A stretch of DNA of 64,000 nucleotides from Mesorhizobium sp. B4-1-4 (GCF_006439395.2 NZ_CP083950.1:1302001-1366000), one strand, 5' to 3'; positions 24,775-35,238 are shown, numbered from the stretch's first letter. The notes: generated by a model not told the origin, from the sequence alone. Numbers and translations are program-made.

Positions 24775-26418
24775 ATGCAAGCCGCTATCTTTGTCCTCCT
24801 GGTGCTCGTCTTCGTCGCCGTTTCCGGCGCATTGGTGCGCCTGGTGCGCGTGCCGCTGCCGGTGCTGCAGATCGCGATAGGCGCCGCGCTTGCCTGGCCG
24901 GTGCGCGGCATCCATATCGAGATCGATCCGGAACTGTTCCTGCTGGTGTTCATTCCGCCGCTGCTGTTCAGCGATGCCTTTGGTGCGCCCAAGCGCGAGC
25001 TGGTGGCATCGCGCTGGCCGATCCTTGCCCTTGCCATAGGCCTCGTCTTCTTCACCATCGTCGGCTTCGGCTATGCCTTGCACTGGCTGGTGCCCAGCAT
25101 CCCGCTGGTCGTTGCATTCGCTCTTGCCGCGGTGCTGTCGCCGACGGACGCGGTGGCTGTCTCCTCGATCGTCGACAGGAACGTCGTTCCGGCGCGGCTA
25201 ATGCACATTCTGGAAGGCGAGTCGCTGCTCAACGACGCGTCGGGTCTGGTCATGTTCCGCTTTGCCGTCGCGGCAGCGTTGACCGGCAGTTTTTCCTTCG
25301 CCGCCGCCTCGCTGAGTTTTCTCTATGCGGTGGTGGTAGGCATCCTGGCCGGCGTGGCGGCATTGTTCGTCGCCGCCAAGGCGCTACAACTGCTCGACCG
25401 CATCGGCGGCGTGCCGGCCGAGGCGCAGGTGCTGATCACCATCCTGCTCCCCTTCGTCGCCTATCTCGGCGCCGAGCACTTCGAGGCCTCGGGCGTCCTG
25501 GCCGCCGTGACCGCTGGCCTCCTGATCGGGAGCACCGGCATATTCCGCTTTCTCGGTGTCTCGGCGCGCATGCAGACGATCTCGCTGTGGACGACGTTTT
25601 CCTTCGTCTTCAACGGCGCGCTGTTCATTGTGCTCGGCCTCCAGCTTCCCGAAATCATCCGCAAGGTGCCGCCGGAACTCACCGGCCATTATCCCGCCAT
25701 CCAGCCGGTGCTGACCGTGGTGGCGCTGACCCTGTGCCTGATCGCGCTCCGTTTCGTCTGGATCTGGATCGGCGATATCGCGGCGGCGCTCGCCGCACGG
25801 CTCGGCAAGCGCAAGGCCGAGCCATTCGGCCTGCGGGTGCGGCTCGCGGGATCGGTGGCCGGCGTGCGCGGGGCCATCACATTGGCCGGCATATTGTCGC
25901 TGCCGTTGGCCCTGCAGGATGGTTCGCCGTTCCCCGCACGGGACCTGGTCATCTTTCTCGCCGCCGGCGTTATCATCTGCTCCCTGGCGATCGCCAGCCT
26001 TGCCTTGCCGGTGATCGCGCGCGGGCTGATCGGGCCAGGCGAAGATTCCGGGGCGGCCGAGGAGCGCATGGCGCGTGTCGGCGCGGCGAAGGCGGCAATC
26101 GCCCATCTTGAAAGCATCGCGCAGACGGATGAAGGGGAGGGCGATGTGCCTGGCGCCAGGCTCGCCGCCGCCAACGGCATTGTCGCTGCCTACCGGCGAC
26201 GTATCGCTGCGTCCGACGAGGCCGACGAAGCGCGCGCCGAAGTGCGGGAGGCAGGCAGGCTGGAGGTCGACCTGAGGCTCGCCGGCATCGCCGCCGAGCG
26301 TGACGCCTTGCGCGCCATGCTTCGCCGCGGCGAGATCAACGACCACACAGCGCAAGCGCTGTTCACCGAGACCACGCTTACGGAAGCTCTTTTGAACGGC
26401 AGGCAGATGCGGAAGTAG
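24775..26418 (+). CDS. CPA1-family Na+(K+)/H+ antiporter
   Basis: A 547-residue inner-membrane antiporter. About twelve helices fill residues 1-420, and a hydrophilic, helical cytosolic tail the remainder. The cation site is visible in LAAVLSPTDAVAVSSI and ILEGESLLNDASGLVMF, both conserved in the NhaP/NHE (CPA1) family, and VAGVRGAITLAGILSLPLAL marks a late helix. It probably exports Na+ or K+ in exchange for protons. The ATG at 24775 begins directly with helix 1. It is a single-gene unit between ldtP and glyA. Confidence 0.85.
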   Translation: MQAAIFVLLVLVFVAVSGALVRLVRVPLPVLQIAIGAALAWPVRGIHIEIDPELFLLVFIPPLLFSDAFGAPKRELVASRWPILALAIGLVFFTIVGFGYALHWLVPSIPLVVAFALAAVLSPTDAVAVSSIVDRNVVPARLMHILEGESLLNDASGLVMFRFAVAAALTGSFSFAAASLSFLYAVVVGILAGVAALFVAAKALQLLDRIGGVPAEAQVLITILLPFVAYLGAEHFEASGVLAAVTAGLLIGSTGIFRFLGVSARMQTISLWTTFSFVFNGALFIVLGLQLPEIIRKVPPELTGHYPAIQPVLTVVALTLCLIALRFVWIWIGDIAAALAARLGKRKAEPFGLRVRLAGSVAGVRGAITLAGILSLPLALQDGSPFPARDLVIFLAAGVIICSLAIASLALPVIARGLIGPGEDSGAAEERMARVGAAKAAIAHLESIAQTDEGEGDVPGARLAAANGIVAAYRRRIAASDEADEARAEVREAGRLEVDLRLAGIAAERDALRAMLRRGEINDHTAQALFTETTLTEALLNGRQMRK

Positions 26419-26622
26419 GACTGGCGACGCCCAGGTGCCGTGGATTCGCAGCCTCTGGCGCAAACCGGCCAGCAAATTTCGCGCTGCAAACGTGGCGGGT
26501 TGAAAACAACTGTGTTAATGGCGCGGCGAACTCAATGCATGTCGCCCAAAAGTGTGCAGCGGTTTTGGGACGACGGCATACTCAAAACAAAAACTGACCT
26601 CGAACCCTGGGGAATTCAGGCC

Positions 26623-27936
<1,314 letters not shown>

Positions 27937-27970
27937 CCGGACGCGTAGCGTCATCTTTTATCCGCCGTGG

Positions 27971-27996
27971 TGCATCACCCTCGATCGGGTGATGCA
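27971..27996. promoter_or_regulatory. Perfect 10-bp inverted repeat downstream of glyA
   Basis: TGCATCACCC (27971-27980) and GGGTGATGCA (27987-27996) flank TCGATC, itself part of a dyad. It sits between the glyA stop and the start of the exported protein at 28016. No T-tract follows, so it is not a standard terminator; it could be an operator, an mRNA-processing hairpin, or a Rho-independent pause. It almost overlaps the ribosome site region of the next gene. Confidence 0.55.
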
Positions 27997-28015
27997 TGGA
28001 ACCGGAGAATTGAGG

Positions 28016-28594
28016 ATGCGCGATTTTCGTTCTGGCTTGCTCGGCGTTGTCGGCTGGCTGGCCGTTTGCGGCGCCGCTTTGGCGCAGACCCAGCCCGCCC
28101 CGGACATGCCTGCCACCAGCACCTTCGGCCGATGGACAACCCTCGTCGATGCGCTCGACACCGGCCAGGACGCTCGCAAGACCTGCGCGGCTTCGACGGC
28201 GTTCTTCGATGCGAGTGGCAATTCGGGCACGCTGACATTGTCGATTTCGACCGGCGATGCCCTGCCACCAGACGCTTATCCGGCCGTAATGCTGACCATC
28301 GACAATCGCAACCTGCCGACCGGCGATAAGATCGCGGCGACTTTCGGCGACCCCGGCGTCAAGGTTTCGGCTACGGTCTCTTCCAGCGATGCCGTCAACG
28401 GCCGCCCGAGCTGGACGGTCGACAATCAGGCCAAGACCAGTCTCGCGCTGCTGCGTGCCATGCGCCAGGCCACCTCGCTCGATGTGGCTTTCGGCAAGGA
28501 GGCAGTCGCCAGCATCCCGATGGACGGCTTCACCAAGGCCTACCGCAATCTCGGAACATCCTGCGGCTTTCCAACCAAGGACGTCGCGCCGTGA
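28016..28594 (+). CDS. Exported protein of unknown function between glyA and nrdR
   Basis: A 192-residue periplasmic protein with a clear signal peptide (MRDFRSGLLGVVGWLAVCGA, cleaved near AALAQ) and a mature domain of mixed beta character with two or three cysteines (TCAAST near residue 62 and SCGF near the C-terminus), which could form a disulfide. The overall look (short, exported, no catalytic motif) resembles IalB-type invasion-associated proteins of alphaproteobacteria, but I cannot confirm it. The ATG at 28016 has GGAG and GAGG upstream. It may be cotranscribed with glyA, subject to the hairpin at 27971. Confidence 0.65.
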   Translation: MRDFRSGLLGVVGWLAVCGAALAQTQPAPDMPATSTFGRWTTLVDALDTGQDARKTCAASTAFFDASGNSGTLTLSISTGDALPPDAYPAVMLTIDNRNLPTGDKIAATFGDPGVKVSATVSSSDAVNGRPSWTVDNQAKTSLALLRAMRQATSLDVAFGKEAVASIPMDGFTKAYRNLGTSCGFPTKDVAP

Positions 28595-28798
28595 TGCGGA
28601 CGGCCGGGTGGGAGTGGGGGCTGCGAATGGGCCTTGCATGGAGGGTGTGGTCGGCGGCTGGTTGCCCGCGCTGGCAATCTTGCTTGCGCCTCGCTATCTC
28701 TGATGCGGCAGGCCGTCGAAGAAACGGAACTGCTTCAATCCCGACCGGAAAGGCTCTAAGCCTTTCGCCTCATCAGATTCGCGAACTCAAGGCTTTTT

Positions 28799-29278
28799 AT
28801 GCGCTGTCCCTATTGCCAGTCCGAAGATACGCAGGTGAAGGATTCGCGCCCCGCCGAGGATGGCGCGGCGATCCGCAGGCGGCGTGTCTGCCCCGACTGC
28901 GGTGGCCGTTTCACCACCTTCGAACGCGTGCAATTGCGCGATCTGGTCGTGGTCAAGAAATCAGGCCGGAAAGTGCCGTTCGACCGCGACAAGCTGTTAC
29001 GCTCGGTCGAGATCGCGGTGCGCAAGCGCAATGTCGATCCTGAACGCATCGACCGTGCGGTGACCGGCATCGTGCGCCAGCTCGAAAGCTCGGGCGAGAC
29101 GGAAGTGGCTTCCGGCGAGGTCGGCCGACTGGTCATGGAAGCGCTGAAGTCGCTCGACGACGTCGCCTATGTCCGCTTCGCTTCGGTCTACCGCAATTTT
29201 CGCGAGGCCAAGGACTTCCATGAACTGCTGGGTGAACTGAAGGGTGACGAAGACAAGAGCGAAGAGGACGCCGGCTGA
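28799..29278 (+). CDS. nrdR: Ribonucleotide reductase transcriptional repressor NrdR
   Basis: A 159-residue regulator that represses ribonucleotide reductase genes according to ATP/dATP levels. The N-terminal zinc ribbon has both cysteine pairs (MRCPYC and [13 protein letters not shown]), and the ATP-cone follows ([24 protein letters not shown] to [14 protein letters not shown]). The C-terminus is acidic. The ATG at 28799 is the only conserved start. It is placed three bases before ribD, a standard linkage in alphaproteobacteria. Confidence 0.95.
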   Translation: MRCPYCQSEDTQVKDSRPAEDGAAIRRRRVCPDCGGRFTTFERVQLRDLVVVKKSGRKVPFDRDKLLRSVEIAVRKRNVDPERIDRAVTGIVRQLESSGETEVASGEVGRLVMEALKSLDDVAYVRFASVYRNFREAKDFHELLGELKGDEDKSEEDAG

Positions 29279-29280
29279 CC

Positions 29281-30411
29281 ATGGCAGCACCGCAACGCAG
29301 CGAGGCCAAACAAGCGGCCCTTGATCGCCGTTTCATGGCCGCCGCTCTGCGGCTTTCGCGCCGGAATGCGGGCAGGACCTCGACCAATCCTTCCGTGGGC
29401 ACGCTGGTCGTGCGCGATGACGGCGCGGGGCCGATGATCGTCGGCACCGGCGTCACCGCGATCGGCGGCCGCCCGCATGCCGAGACCGAGGCGCTGGCCG
29501 AGGCAGGCGAATTGGCGCGCGGCGCCACCGCTTATGTGACACTGGAACCCTGCGCCCATCACGGCCGCACGCCGCCTTGCGCCAATGCGCTGGTCAATGC
29601 CGGCATCGCGCGGGTCGTTGGCGCGGCGAGCGATCCCGATCCGCGCGTTTCCGGCAAGGGCTACGCCATTCTGCGCGCCGCCGGTGTCGAGGTGGTCGAA
29701 AAGGTACTGGCGGCGGAAGCCGCCGAGCAGATGGCAGGCTATCTCATTCGCTCGCTCAACAAGCGTCCGGAAGTGACTCTTAAGCTTGCGCTTTCCAGCG
29801 ATGGCAAGATCGGCAGGGAAGGCGCCGGTCAGGTCGCGATAACAGGCGATATTGCGCGCCGCGAAGTCTACATGATACGGGCCGAGGCCGACGCCATCCT
29901 GGTCGGCATCGGCACGGCGCTGGAGGATGATCCGGCGCTGACCGTGCGTTTGCCGGGGCTGGAGAATCGCTCGCCGGCTCGTATCGTCCTCGATCGTCAG
30001 ATCAGGCTCCCGGAGAGCTCGAAACTGGTCTCGGGCGTGGATCGCGTGCCGCTCTATGTCGCCGCTTGCCTGGAGGCCGATCCGCGGCGCCGGGCGACGC
30101 TCGAACGTGCCGGTGTGCGCTTCATCGGCACCGAAACGCATCAGGGTGGCGTCGCGTTGCCGGAACTGCTCGAGGATCTGGCGGCGCTCGGCATGGCTAC
30201 TGTACTGGTCGAAGGGGGCGCCAAGGTAGCCAGCGCTTTCCTGGCGGATGGGCTGGTCGACCGCGTCGTGCTGTTCCAGGGGCCGGAAGCGATCGGCGAA
30301 GACGGCATTGCATCGCCCGTCGATGCTGACCATATCCCGGCTGGCTTTCGCAAGTTGCGCGAGATGCAGTTCGGCGAAGACAGCTACGCCGAGTGGGTAA
30401 GGGACCTCTAG
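29281..30411 (+). CDS. ribD: Bifunctional riboflavin deaminase/reductase
   Basis: A 376-residue enzyme for the second and third steps of riboflavin synthesis. The N-terminal cytidine-deaminase-like half has the zinc motif PHAETEAL and PCAHHGRTPPC. The C-terminal half (about 150-370) is the NADPH-dependent reductase with PEVTLKLALSSDGKIGR and TVLVEGGAKVASAFL. It starts three bases after nrdR and is followed 11 bp later by ribE, forming one transcription unit. Confidence 0.95.
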   Translation: MAAPQRSEAKQAALDRRFMAAALRLSRRNAGRTSTNPSVGTLVVRDDGAGPMIVGTGVTAIGGRPHAETEALAEAGELARGATAYVTLEPCAHHGRTPPCANALVNAGIARVVGAASDPDPRVSGKGYAILRAAGVEVVEKVLAAEAAEQMAGYLIRSLNKRPEVTLKLALSSDGKIGREGAGQVAITGDIARREVYMIRAEADAILVGIGTALEDDPALTVRLPGLENRSPARIVLDRQIRLPESSKLVSGVDRVPLYVAACLEADPRRRATLERAGVRFIGTETHQGGVALPELLEDLAALGMATVLVEGGAKVASAFLADGLVDRVVLFQGPEAIGEDGIASPVDADHIPAGFRKLREMQFGEDSYAEWVRDL

Positions 30412-30422
30412 GATCAGCATCG

Positions 30423-31040
30423 ATGTTTACTGGAATTGTCACCGATATCGGCACCGTCGCGGCCGTCAAGCCGCTCAGCGAAGGCATCGGCTTACGCATC
30501 GATACTGCTTATGACCCCGAGACCATCGCCATCGGTGCTTCGATCTCCTGCGGCGGTGTCTGCCTGACGGTCACGGCTTTGCCCGAGAGCGGCTCGAACG
30601 CACGCTGGTTCGAGGTCGAGGCCTGGGAAGAAGCCTTGCGGCTGACCACGGCCTCGGGCTGGAGACCCGGCACGCGGATCAATCTGGAGCGGGCGCTGAA
30701 GATCGGTGACGAACTCGGCGGTCATATTGTCTCAGGCCATGTCGACGGCACCGCCGAGATCGTCGAGCGCAAGGACGAAGGTGATGCGGTGCGCTTCACG
30801 CTGGAAGCGCCGGGCCATTTGGCCAAGTTCATCGCGCCGAAAGGTTCCGTCGCGCTCGACGGCACCTCGCTCACCGTCAACAAGGTCGAGGCCACCCGCT
30901 TCGACGTGCTGTTGATCCACCACTCGCTGACCGTCACCACCTGGGGCGAGCGCAAAATCGGCGACCACGTCAATCTTGAGATCGACACCATGGCCCGCTA
31001 CGCGGCGCGGCTGGCAGCAGCGGCCAAAGAGGGGCTATGA
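30423..31040 (+). CDS. ribE: Riboflavin synthase alpha subunit
   Basis: A 205-residue enzyme that dismutates two lumazine molecules to riboflavin. It begins with the invariant MFTGIV and has two lumazine-binding repeats: SCGGVCLTV in the first (about residues 1-95) and GHIVSGHVDG and SLDGTSLTVN-type segments (here ALDGTSLTVNKVE) in the second. The ATG at 30423 is the universal start. Its stop at 31038-31040 overlaps an ATG of a 19-codon open frame ending at 31096, after which a toxin-antitoxin module separates it from ribH. Confidence 0.95.
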   Translation: MFTGIVTDIGTVAAVKPLSEGIGLRIDTAYDPETIAIGASISCGGVCLTVTALPESGSNARWFEVEAWEEALRLTTASGWRPGTRINLERALKIGDELGGHIVSGHVDGTAEIVERKDEGDAVRFTLEAPGHLAKFIAPKGSVALDGTSLTVNKVEATRFDVLLIHHSLTVTTWGERKIGDHVNLEIDTMARYAARLAAAAKEGL

Positions 31041-31071
31041 ACGTCGCCGGCCTGACCCTCTACCTCGACTT

Positions 31072-31104
31072 AATCGGATTTAATCGCTACGATTAAATCT
31101 GATT
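31072..31104. promoter_or_regulatory. Operator palindrome of the toxin-antitoxin module
   Basis: ATTTAATCG (31078-31086) and CGATTAAAT (31090-31098) form a perfect 9-bp inverted repeat around CTA, with partly matching flanks (AATCGG on the left, CTGATT on the right) that extend the dyad to about 33 bp. It ends 11 bp before the antitoxin start. Ribbon-helix-helix antitoxins bind such repeated dyads and repress their own promoter. The AT-rich sequence contrasts with the GC-rich surroundings. Confidence 0.75.
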
Positions 31105-31114
31105 GTGAGGTTAG

Positions 31115-31375
31115 ATGGACACAAAAGTAATCACCGCTCACGTTCCGCTGCCGCTGGCGGAAAAAGTAGACCAACTGGCTGCTCGCCTTGAGCGCCCGCG
31201 CGGCTGGATTGTCAAACAAGCTCTTTCTGCGTGGGTGGATTTGGAGGAGGAGCGCCAACGGCTCACGCTGGAAGCACTGGCCGATGTGGACGCAGGACGG
31301 GTCATCGATCACCAGGCCGTGCAGGCATGGGCTGAGAGTCTTGGCACCGAAAAGCCGCTGCCGGTGCCACGCTGA
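31115..31375 (+). CDS. Ribbon-helix-helix antitoxin (CopG/ParD type)
   Basis: An 86-residue protein. Residues 1-45 form a ribbon-helix-helix DNA-binding domain (ITAHVPLPLAEKVDQLAARL, then RPRGWIVKQALSAWVDLEEE), as in CopG-type antitoxins. The rest (about 46-86) is a toxin-wrapping tail (LADVDAGRVIDHQAVQAWAESL, a frequent pattern in RHH antitoxins paired with ParE/RelE toxins). The palindrome at 31078-31098 lies directly upstream. Its stop overlaps the toxin start (TGATG), the usual coupling. It lies between ribE and ribH. Confidence 0.9.
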   Translation: MDTKVITAHVPLPLAEKVDQLAARLERPRGWIVKQALSAWVDLEEERQRLTLEALADVDAGRVIDHQAVQAWAESLGTEKPLPVPR

Positions 31376-31650
31376 TGGAGTTGAAATGGACCAGTAAGGC
31401 TTTGTCCGATCTGGTCCGGCTCCATGACTTTCTAGCGCCGGCAAATGGTCCGGCTGCCGCACGAGCCGTACAGTCGCTTGCCGCCGCGCCGGCACGGCTG
31501 GTTGAGTATCCACGCATAGGTGAGAGACTGGAAGAGTTCGAACCACGCGAGGTGCGCCGCATTTTGGTAGGCAGCTACGAAATTCGTTACGAAATACAGA
31601 GCACGACAATCTTCGTGTTGCGCCTATGGCATACGCGGGAGGATCGATAG
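31375..31650 (+). CDS. ParE/RelE-superfamily toxin
   Basis: A 91-residue toxin partner. The N-terminus MELKWTSKALSDLVRLHDFL and the C-terminal strand region VRRILVGSYEIRYEIQSTTIFVLRLWHTRED match the ParE/RelE fold: a two-helix hairpin followed by a beta-sheet ending in a conserved H-x-R-x-D. ParE members inhibit DNA gyrase and RelE members cleave mRNA; sequence alone does not decide between them. The length and spacing are normal, and no frameshift is seen, so the module looks active. Confidence 0.9.
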   Translation: MELKWTSKALSDLVRLHDFLAPANGPAAARAVQSLAAAPARLVEYPRIGERLEEFEPREVRRILVGSYEIRYEIQSTTIFVLRLWHTREDR

Positions 31651-31731
31651 AGCAGGCGTCCATCGAGCAATCTTCTGCTTGCGATCAACCCGGCTTCGGC
31701 CTAAGTCACCGGCAACCCCCCGGAGATATCT

Positions 31732-32226
31732 ATGGCTGGCACATCCCAACACGGCAGAGCCTTCATTCGTCCGAAGGCGAAGGCGCATCTGCTCATCGTC
31801 GAAGCGCGCTTTCACGACGATCTTGCCGACGCGCTGCTGGAAGGCGCGACAAGCGCGCTCGATGAAGCGGACGCAACCTATGACGTTGTCACCGTTCCCG
31901 GCTCGCTGGAGATTCCCGCGGTGATCACCTTCGCGCTGGACGGTGCCGCCGAGGGCGGCACGCACTATGACGGCTTCGTTGCGCTCGGCACCATCATCCG
32001 CGGCGATACCTATCATTTCGACATCGTCGCCAATGAATCCAGCCGCGCGCTCATGGACCTGTCCGTGCAGGACTCCGTCTGTGTCGGCAACGGTATCCTG
32101 ACCACCGAGAATGACGCGCAGGCGTGGACCCGGGCAAAGCGCTCGGAAGGCGACAAGGGTGGTTTCGCCGCGCGTGCGGCATTGACCATGATTGCCCTCA
32201 AGGAACAACTGGGAGCGCGATCGTGA
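31732..32226 (+). CDS. ribH: 6,7-dimethyl-8-ribityllumazine synthase
   Basis: A 164-residue enzyme that condenses the two precursors to lumazine, the substrate of riboflavin synthase. The family landmarks are [54 protein letters not shown] (containing the catalytic His) and GNGILTTEN. The ATG at 31732 follows CCCGGAGATATCT. The usual direct ribE-ribH linkage is broken here by the toxin-antitoxin genes, 81 bp upstream. The stop overlaps the GTG of nusB. Confidence 0.95.
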   Translation: MAGTSQHGRAFIRPKAKAHLLIVEARFHDDLADALLEGATSALDEADATYDVVTVPGSLEIPAVITFALDGAAEGGTHYDGFVALGTIIRGDTYHFDIVANESSRALMDLSVQDSVCVGNGILTTENDAQAWTRAKRSEGDKGGFAARAALTMIALKEQLGARS

Positions 32227-32723
32227 GCGAACCTGCTTCACCCGGCCAGCCCGCGGCACGCCAGGCCAACAAGCGCGGCGCTGCTCGGCTCGCCGCCGTG
32301 CAGGCCCTCTACCAGATGGACGTGGCCGGTAGTGGTGTCTTCGAGATCACCGCCGAATATGAGGCGTTTCGCCTCGGCAAGGAAGTCGACGGCGCGCTCT
32401 ATCGCGAGGCCGACGCGCAATGGTTTCGCGCCATCCTTACGGGGGTCGTCGAGAATCAGAAGACCATCGATCCGATCATCCGCCAGGCGCTGACGGATGA
32501 CTGGCCGTTGTCCAGGCTCGATTCGACGCTTCGCGCCATGCTGCGTGCCGGCGTCTATGAGTTGATGAAGCGCGAGGATGTGCCCGTCGCCGTCGTCGTC
32601 ACCGAATATGTCGACATCGCCAAGGCCTTCTACGAGGAAGACGAACCGAAGCTGGTCAATGCCGTGCTCGACCGCGTATCGCGCCGGGTGCGCGGCGAGG
32701 GACGTGGCAAGGACGCATCGTGA
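32223..32723 (+). CDS. nusB: Transcription antitermination factor NusB
   Basis: A 166-residue all-helical RNA-binding protein of the ribosomal RNA antitermination complex. Visible landmarks are [20 protein letters not shown] near the N-terminus and [24 protein letters not shown] near the C-terminus. The GTG at 32223 overlaps the ribH stop (GTGA), which decides the start; the longer frame from 32124 is inside ribH. The downstream MFS gene again overlaps by four bases. Confidence 0.92.
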   Translation: MSEPASPGQPAARQANKRGAARLAAVQALYQMDVAGSGVFEITAEYEAFRLGKEVDGALYREADAQWFRAILTGVVENQKTIDPIIRQALTDDWPLSRLDSTLRAMLRAGVYELMKREDVPVAVVVTEYVDIAKAFYEEDEPKLVNAVLDRVSRRVRGEGRGKDAS

Positions 32724-33958
32724 CGGCCATCGCTGTCGAGACGGGCAGGGAAGGGCGACGCACCGCGTTGATCCTCGCCGCCTCGCAGGCGGTTATCGGA
32801 TCGGCGGCACCCATCGCCATCTCCATGGGGGCGCTGGCCGGGCAATATCTGCTCGGCGCCGACAAATCACTGGCGACAGCGCCAATCACCGGCTTCAACC
32901 TTGGCGTGGCGCTCGGCGCTTTGCCCGCCGCGGCTATTATCCGCCGGATGGGCCAGCGCGGCGGCTTCATGACCGGGACCGTCGTCACCGCGCTTGGTGG
33001 CCTGATAGCGACACTGGCGCTTTTCCACGGCAGTTTCTGGATTTTCGCGTTCGCGCTGCTCGTGATCGGCATCGGTGGTGCCTTCGTGCAGCAGTTCCGC
33101 TTCGCCGCCGCCGATAACGCGCCGCCGGAGTTCAAGGCGCGCGCCATCTCCTTCGTACTGGCCGGCGGCATCGTCACCGCTATCCTTGGGCCGCAGATTG
33201 TCATCTTCACCCGGGAATTGTTCGCGCCGGTGATGTTTGCCGGTTCGTTTGCATCCATCCTTGTGCTGGCGGCCGTCGGCGCCGCGATCCTGTCGCTGCT
33301 GAGATTGCCGGCAAAGACCGCCGCCAAGGTCGACGTTGCCGACAGCGATGCCAGGCCATTGGTCGAAATCATCACGAAGCCGCGCTTTATCGCCGCGTTG
33401 TCTTGCGAGGTCGGCAGTTACGCGCTGATGAGCTTCGTCATGACTGGCGCACCACTGGCCATGGTCGGCTGCGGCCTGTCGGAGGATAATGCGACGCTCG
33501 GCATTTCCTGGCATGTCATGGCGATGTTCGCGCCGAGCTTTTTTACCGGCTCGCTGATTCATCGCTTCGGCGCCGAGCGCATCGTGGCGGCAGGTCTGGT
33601 CCTGCTCATCGGCTGCGCCATCGTCGCCTTGTCGGGCTTGGCGCTATGGCAATTCTGGACGGCGCTGATCCTGCTCGGGCTTGGCTGGAATTTCAGTTTC
33701 ATCGGCGCCACCGCCATGGTCGCGGCCAGTTACCGGCCCTCTGAAAAGAGCAAGGTGCAGGGTTTCCACGATTTCATCCTATTCGGCTCGGTCGCCTGCG
33801 CGTCGCTGCTCTCGGGCATGGTCTATAACGCCTGGGGTTGGACGATGCTCAACTGGATGATCTTTCCGGTCACAGTGCTGTGCTTCGTCGCGCTCGGTGC
33901 GCTCAAGCTGACGAATTCACGCAAGGCCAACGCCTGGTCCAGATCGCTGTCGCCCTGA
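32720..33958 (+). CDS. MFS transporter translationally coupled to nusB
   Basis: A 412-residue twelve-helix major facilitator. It begins [20 protein letters not shown] and has the helix 2-3 loop [14 protein letters not shown], a reduced version of the MFS signature. Cytosolic loops are short apart from a central one (about 190-215). The GTG at 32720 overlaps the nusB stop (GTGA), so the transporter ends the glyA-to-nusB transcription unit. Substrate unknown; riboflavin transport is conceivable from the neighbours but is only a guess. Confidence 0.8.
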   Translation: MTAIAVETGREGRRTALILAASQAVIGSAAPIAISMGALAGQYLLGADKSLATAPITGFNLGVALGALPAAAIIRRMGQRGGFMTGTVVTALGGLIATLALFHGSFWIFAFALLVIGIGGAFVQQFRFAAADNAPPEFKARAISFVLAGGIVTAILGPQIVIFTRELFAPVMFAGSFASILVLAAVGAAILSLLRLPAKTAAKVDVADSDARPLVEIITKPRFIAALSCEVGSYALMSFVMTGAPLAMVGCGLSEDNATLGISWHVMAMFAPSFFTGSLIHRFGAERIVAAGLVLLIGCAIVALSGLALWQFWTALILLGLGWNFSFIGATAMVAASYRPSEKSKVQGFHDFILFGSVACASLLSGMVYNAWGWTMLNWMIFPVTVLCFVALGALKLTNSRKANAWSRSLSP

Positions 33959-34114
33959 CAGAATGCTGTCGGCATGCTTCGGGTCGAACGCGCCGCGCCG
34001 AACAAAAATATTGCGCCTGTGCCTGTTGTTATGAAACCGTATGCCCCGACGGGCCGTTCGAGCCATGCTCATATTCGGCTGCCGAATCTCGGTGGATAAC
34101 AAGGGGTTTTCAAA

Positions 34115-35026
34115 ATGTTTTCAGTCAAGATTTTGGCCAGCGCGGCATTGGCTCTGGCCGTCACGGCGGCTTCTGCCAGTGCACAGGTGGTTGTCTCCTC
34201 CAAGATCGACACCGAGGGCGGCGTGCTGGGCAACATTATCCAGCTCGTTCTCAACGCCAACAACATCAAGACCACGGACCGCATCCAGCTCGGCGGCACG
34301 CCGGTGGTGCGCAAAGCGATCACCGCCGGCGAGATTGACATCTATCCCGAATACACCGGCAACGCGGCTTTCTTCTTCGAAAAGGCGGACGACCCGGTAT
34401 GGAAGGATGCCGCCAAGGCCTATGAGACGGCCAAGAAACTTGACTATGACGCCAACAAGATCGTCTGGCTGTCGCCTGCGCCGGCCAACAACACCTGGGC
34501 GATCGCGCTGCGCAAGGAAGTGGCCGACAGCAACAAGCTCGCCACGCTTTCCGACTTCGGCAAATATGTTGCCGGCGGCAGCCAGGTTGTGTTGGCGGCT
34601 TCGGCCGAGTTCGTCAACTCGGCCGCGGCCCTGCCGGCCTTCCAGACCACCTATGGCTTCACGCTGAAACCGGAGCAACTGATCACGCTGTCGGGCGGCG
34701 ATACGGCGGCGACCATTGCCGCGGCCGCCAACCAGACCAGCGGCGCCAACGCCGCCATGGTCTACGGCACCGACGGCGGCATCGCGCCGTCGGGCCTCGT
34801 CGTGCTCAACGACGACAAGGGTGTGCAGCCGGTCTACCAGCCGGCGCCGATCATCCGCGAATCCGTGCTCAAGGAACATCCGGAGATCGAGCCGCTGCTG
34901 AAGCCGGTCTTCGCCAAGCTCGACCTCGTCACGCTGCAGGAACTGAACGGCCGCGTGCAGGTCGGCGGCGAGCCGGTCAAGGGCGTCGCCGAGGACTTCC
35001 TGAAGAAGAACGGGTTCTTGAAGTAA
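34115..35026 (+). CDS. Osmoprotectant ABC transporter, substrate-binding protein (YehZ/OsmF-like)
   Basis: A 303-residue periplasmic protein with a signal peptide (LALAVTAASASA) and the OpuAC-type binding fold. VVVSSKIDTEGGVLGNIIQLVL, AGEIDIYPEYTGN and PVYQPAPIIRESVLKEHPEI are typical of the YehZ/OsmF branch, which bind glycine betaine or related osmolytes with low affinity or under stress. The permease and ATPase genes follow in order, though a MITE-like repeat (35056-35225) lies between this gene and the first permease. Confidence 0.9.
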   Translation: MFSVKILASAALALAVTAASASAQVVVSSKIDTEGGVLGNIIQLVLNANNIKTTDRIQLGGTPVVRKAITAGEIDIYPEYTGNAAFFFEKADDPVWKDAAKAYETAKKLDYDANKIVWLSPAPANNTWAIALRKEVADSNKLATLSDFGKYVAGGSQVVLAASAEFVNSAAALPAFQTTYGFTLKPEQLITLSGGDTAATIAAAANQTSGANAAMVYGTDGGIAPSGLVVLNDDKGVQPVYQPAPIIRESVLKEHPEIEPLLKPVFAKLDLVTLQELNGRVQVGGEPVKGVAEDFLKKNGFLK

Positions 35027-35055
35027 AAGCCTGCCTTGAAGAGCGCGATGCCGGT

Positions 35056-35225
35056 GCGAGGCACCCCCCGCTGTCCTCCCGGATATCTCCCCCTCAAGGA
35101 GGGAGATTGGCGGTTGCTGCGCCCCGCTTCCTTCTCCCACCGCAGTGATTGGCGAAGGCGCTCGGCAAAGCTGATCTCCCCCCTTAAGGGGGAGATGGCC
35201 GGCAGGCCAGAGGGGGGCGCCTCGC
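35056..35225. repeat. MITE-like rhizobial intergenic repeat
   Basis: About 170 bp bounded by inverted ends GCGAGGCACCCCCC (35056-35069) and GGGGGGCGCCTCGC (35212-35225), differing at one position. Inside are two further hairpins, ATCTCCCCCTCAAGGAGGGAGAT on the left (around 35085-35107) and CTCCCCCCTTAAGGGGGAGAT on the right. The wording is that of the widely dispersed intergenic repeats of Mesorhizobium and relatives. No clear target duplication is seen. It may fold into a long structured RNA and change relative expression in the ABC operon. Confidence 0.75.
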
Positions 35226-35238
35226 GCAAACGCGCGTC

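Noticed and set aside
31651..31731. Possible FMN riboswitch before ribH
   Set aside because: The 81-bp leader is too short and lacks the conserved RFN-element core; none was seen before ribD or ribE either.
32124..32222. Upstream extension of nusB
   Set aside because: It lies inside ribH in another frame; the GTGA overlap at 32223 gives the normal NusB N-terminus.
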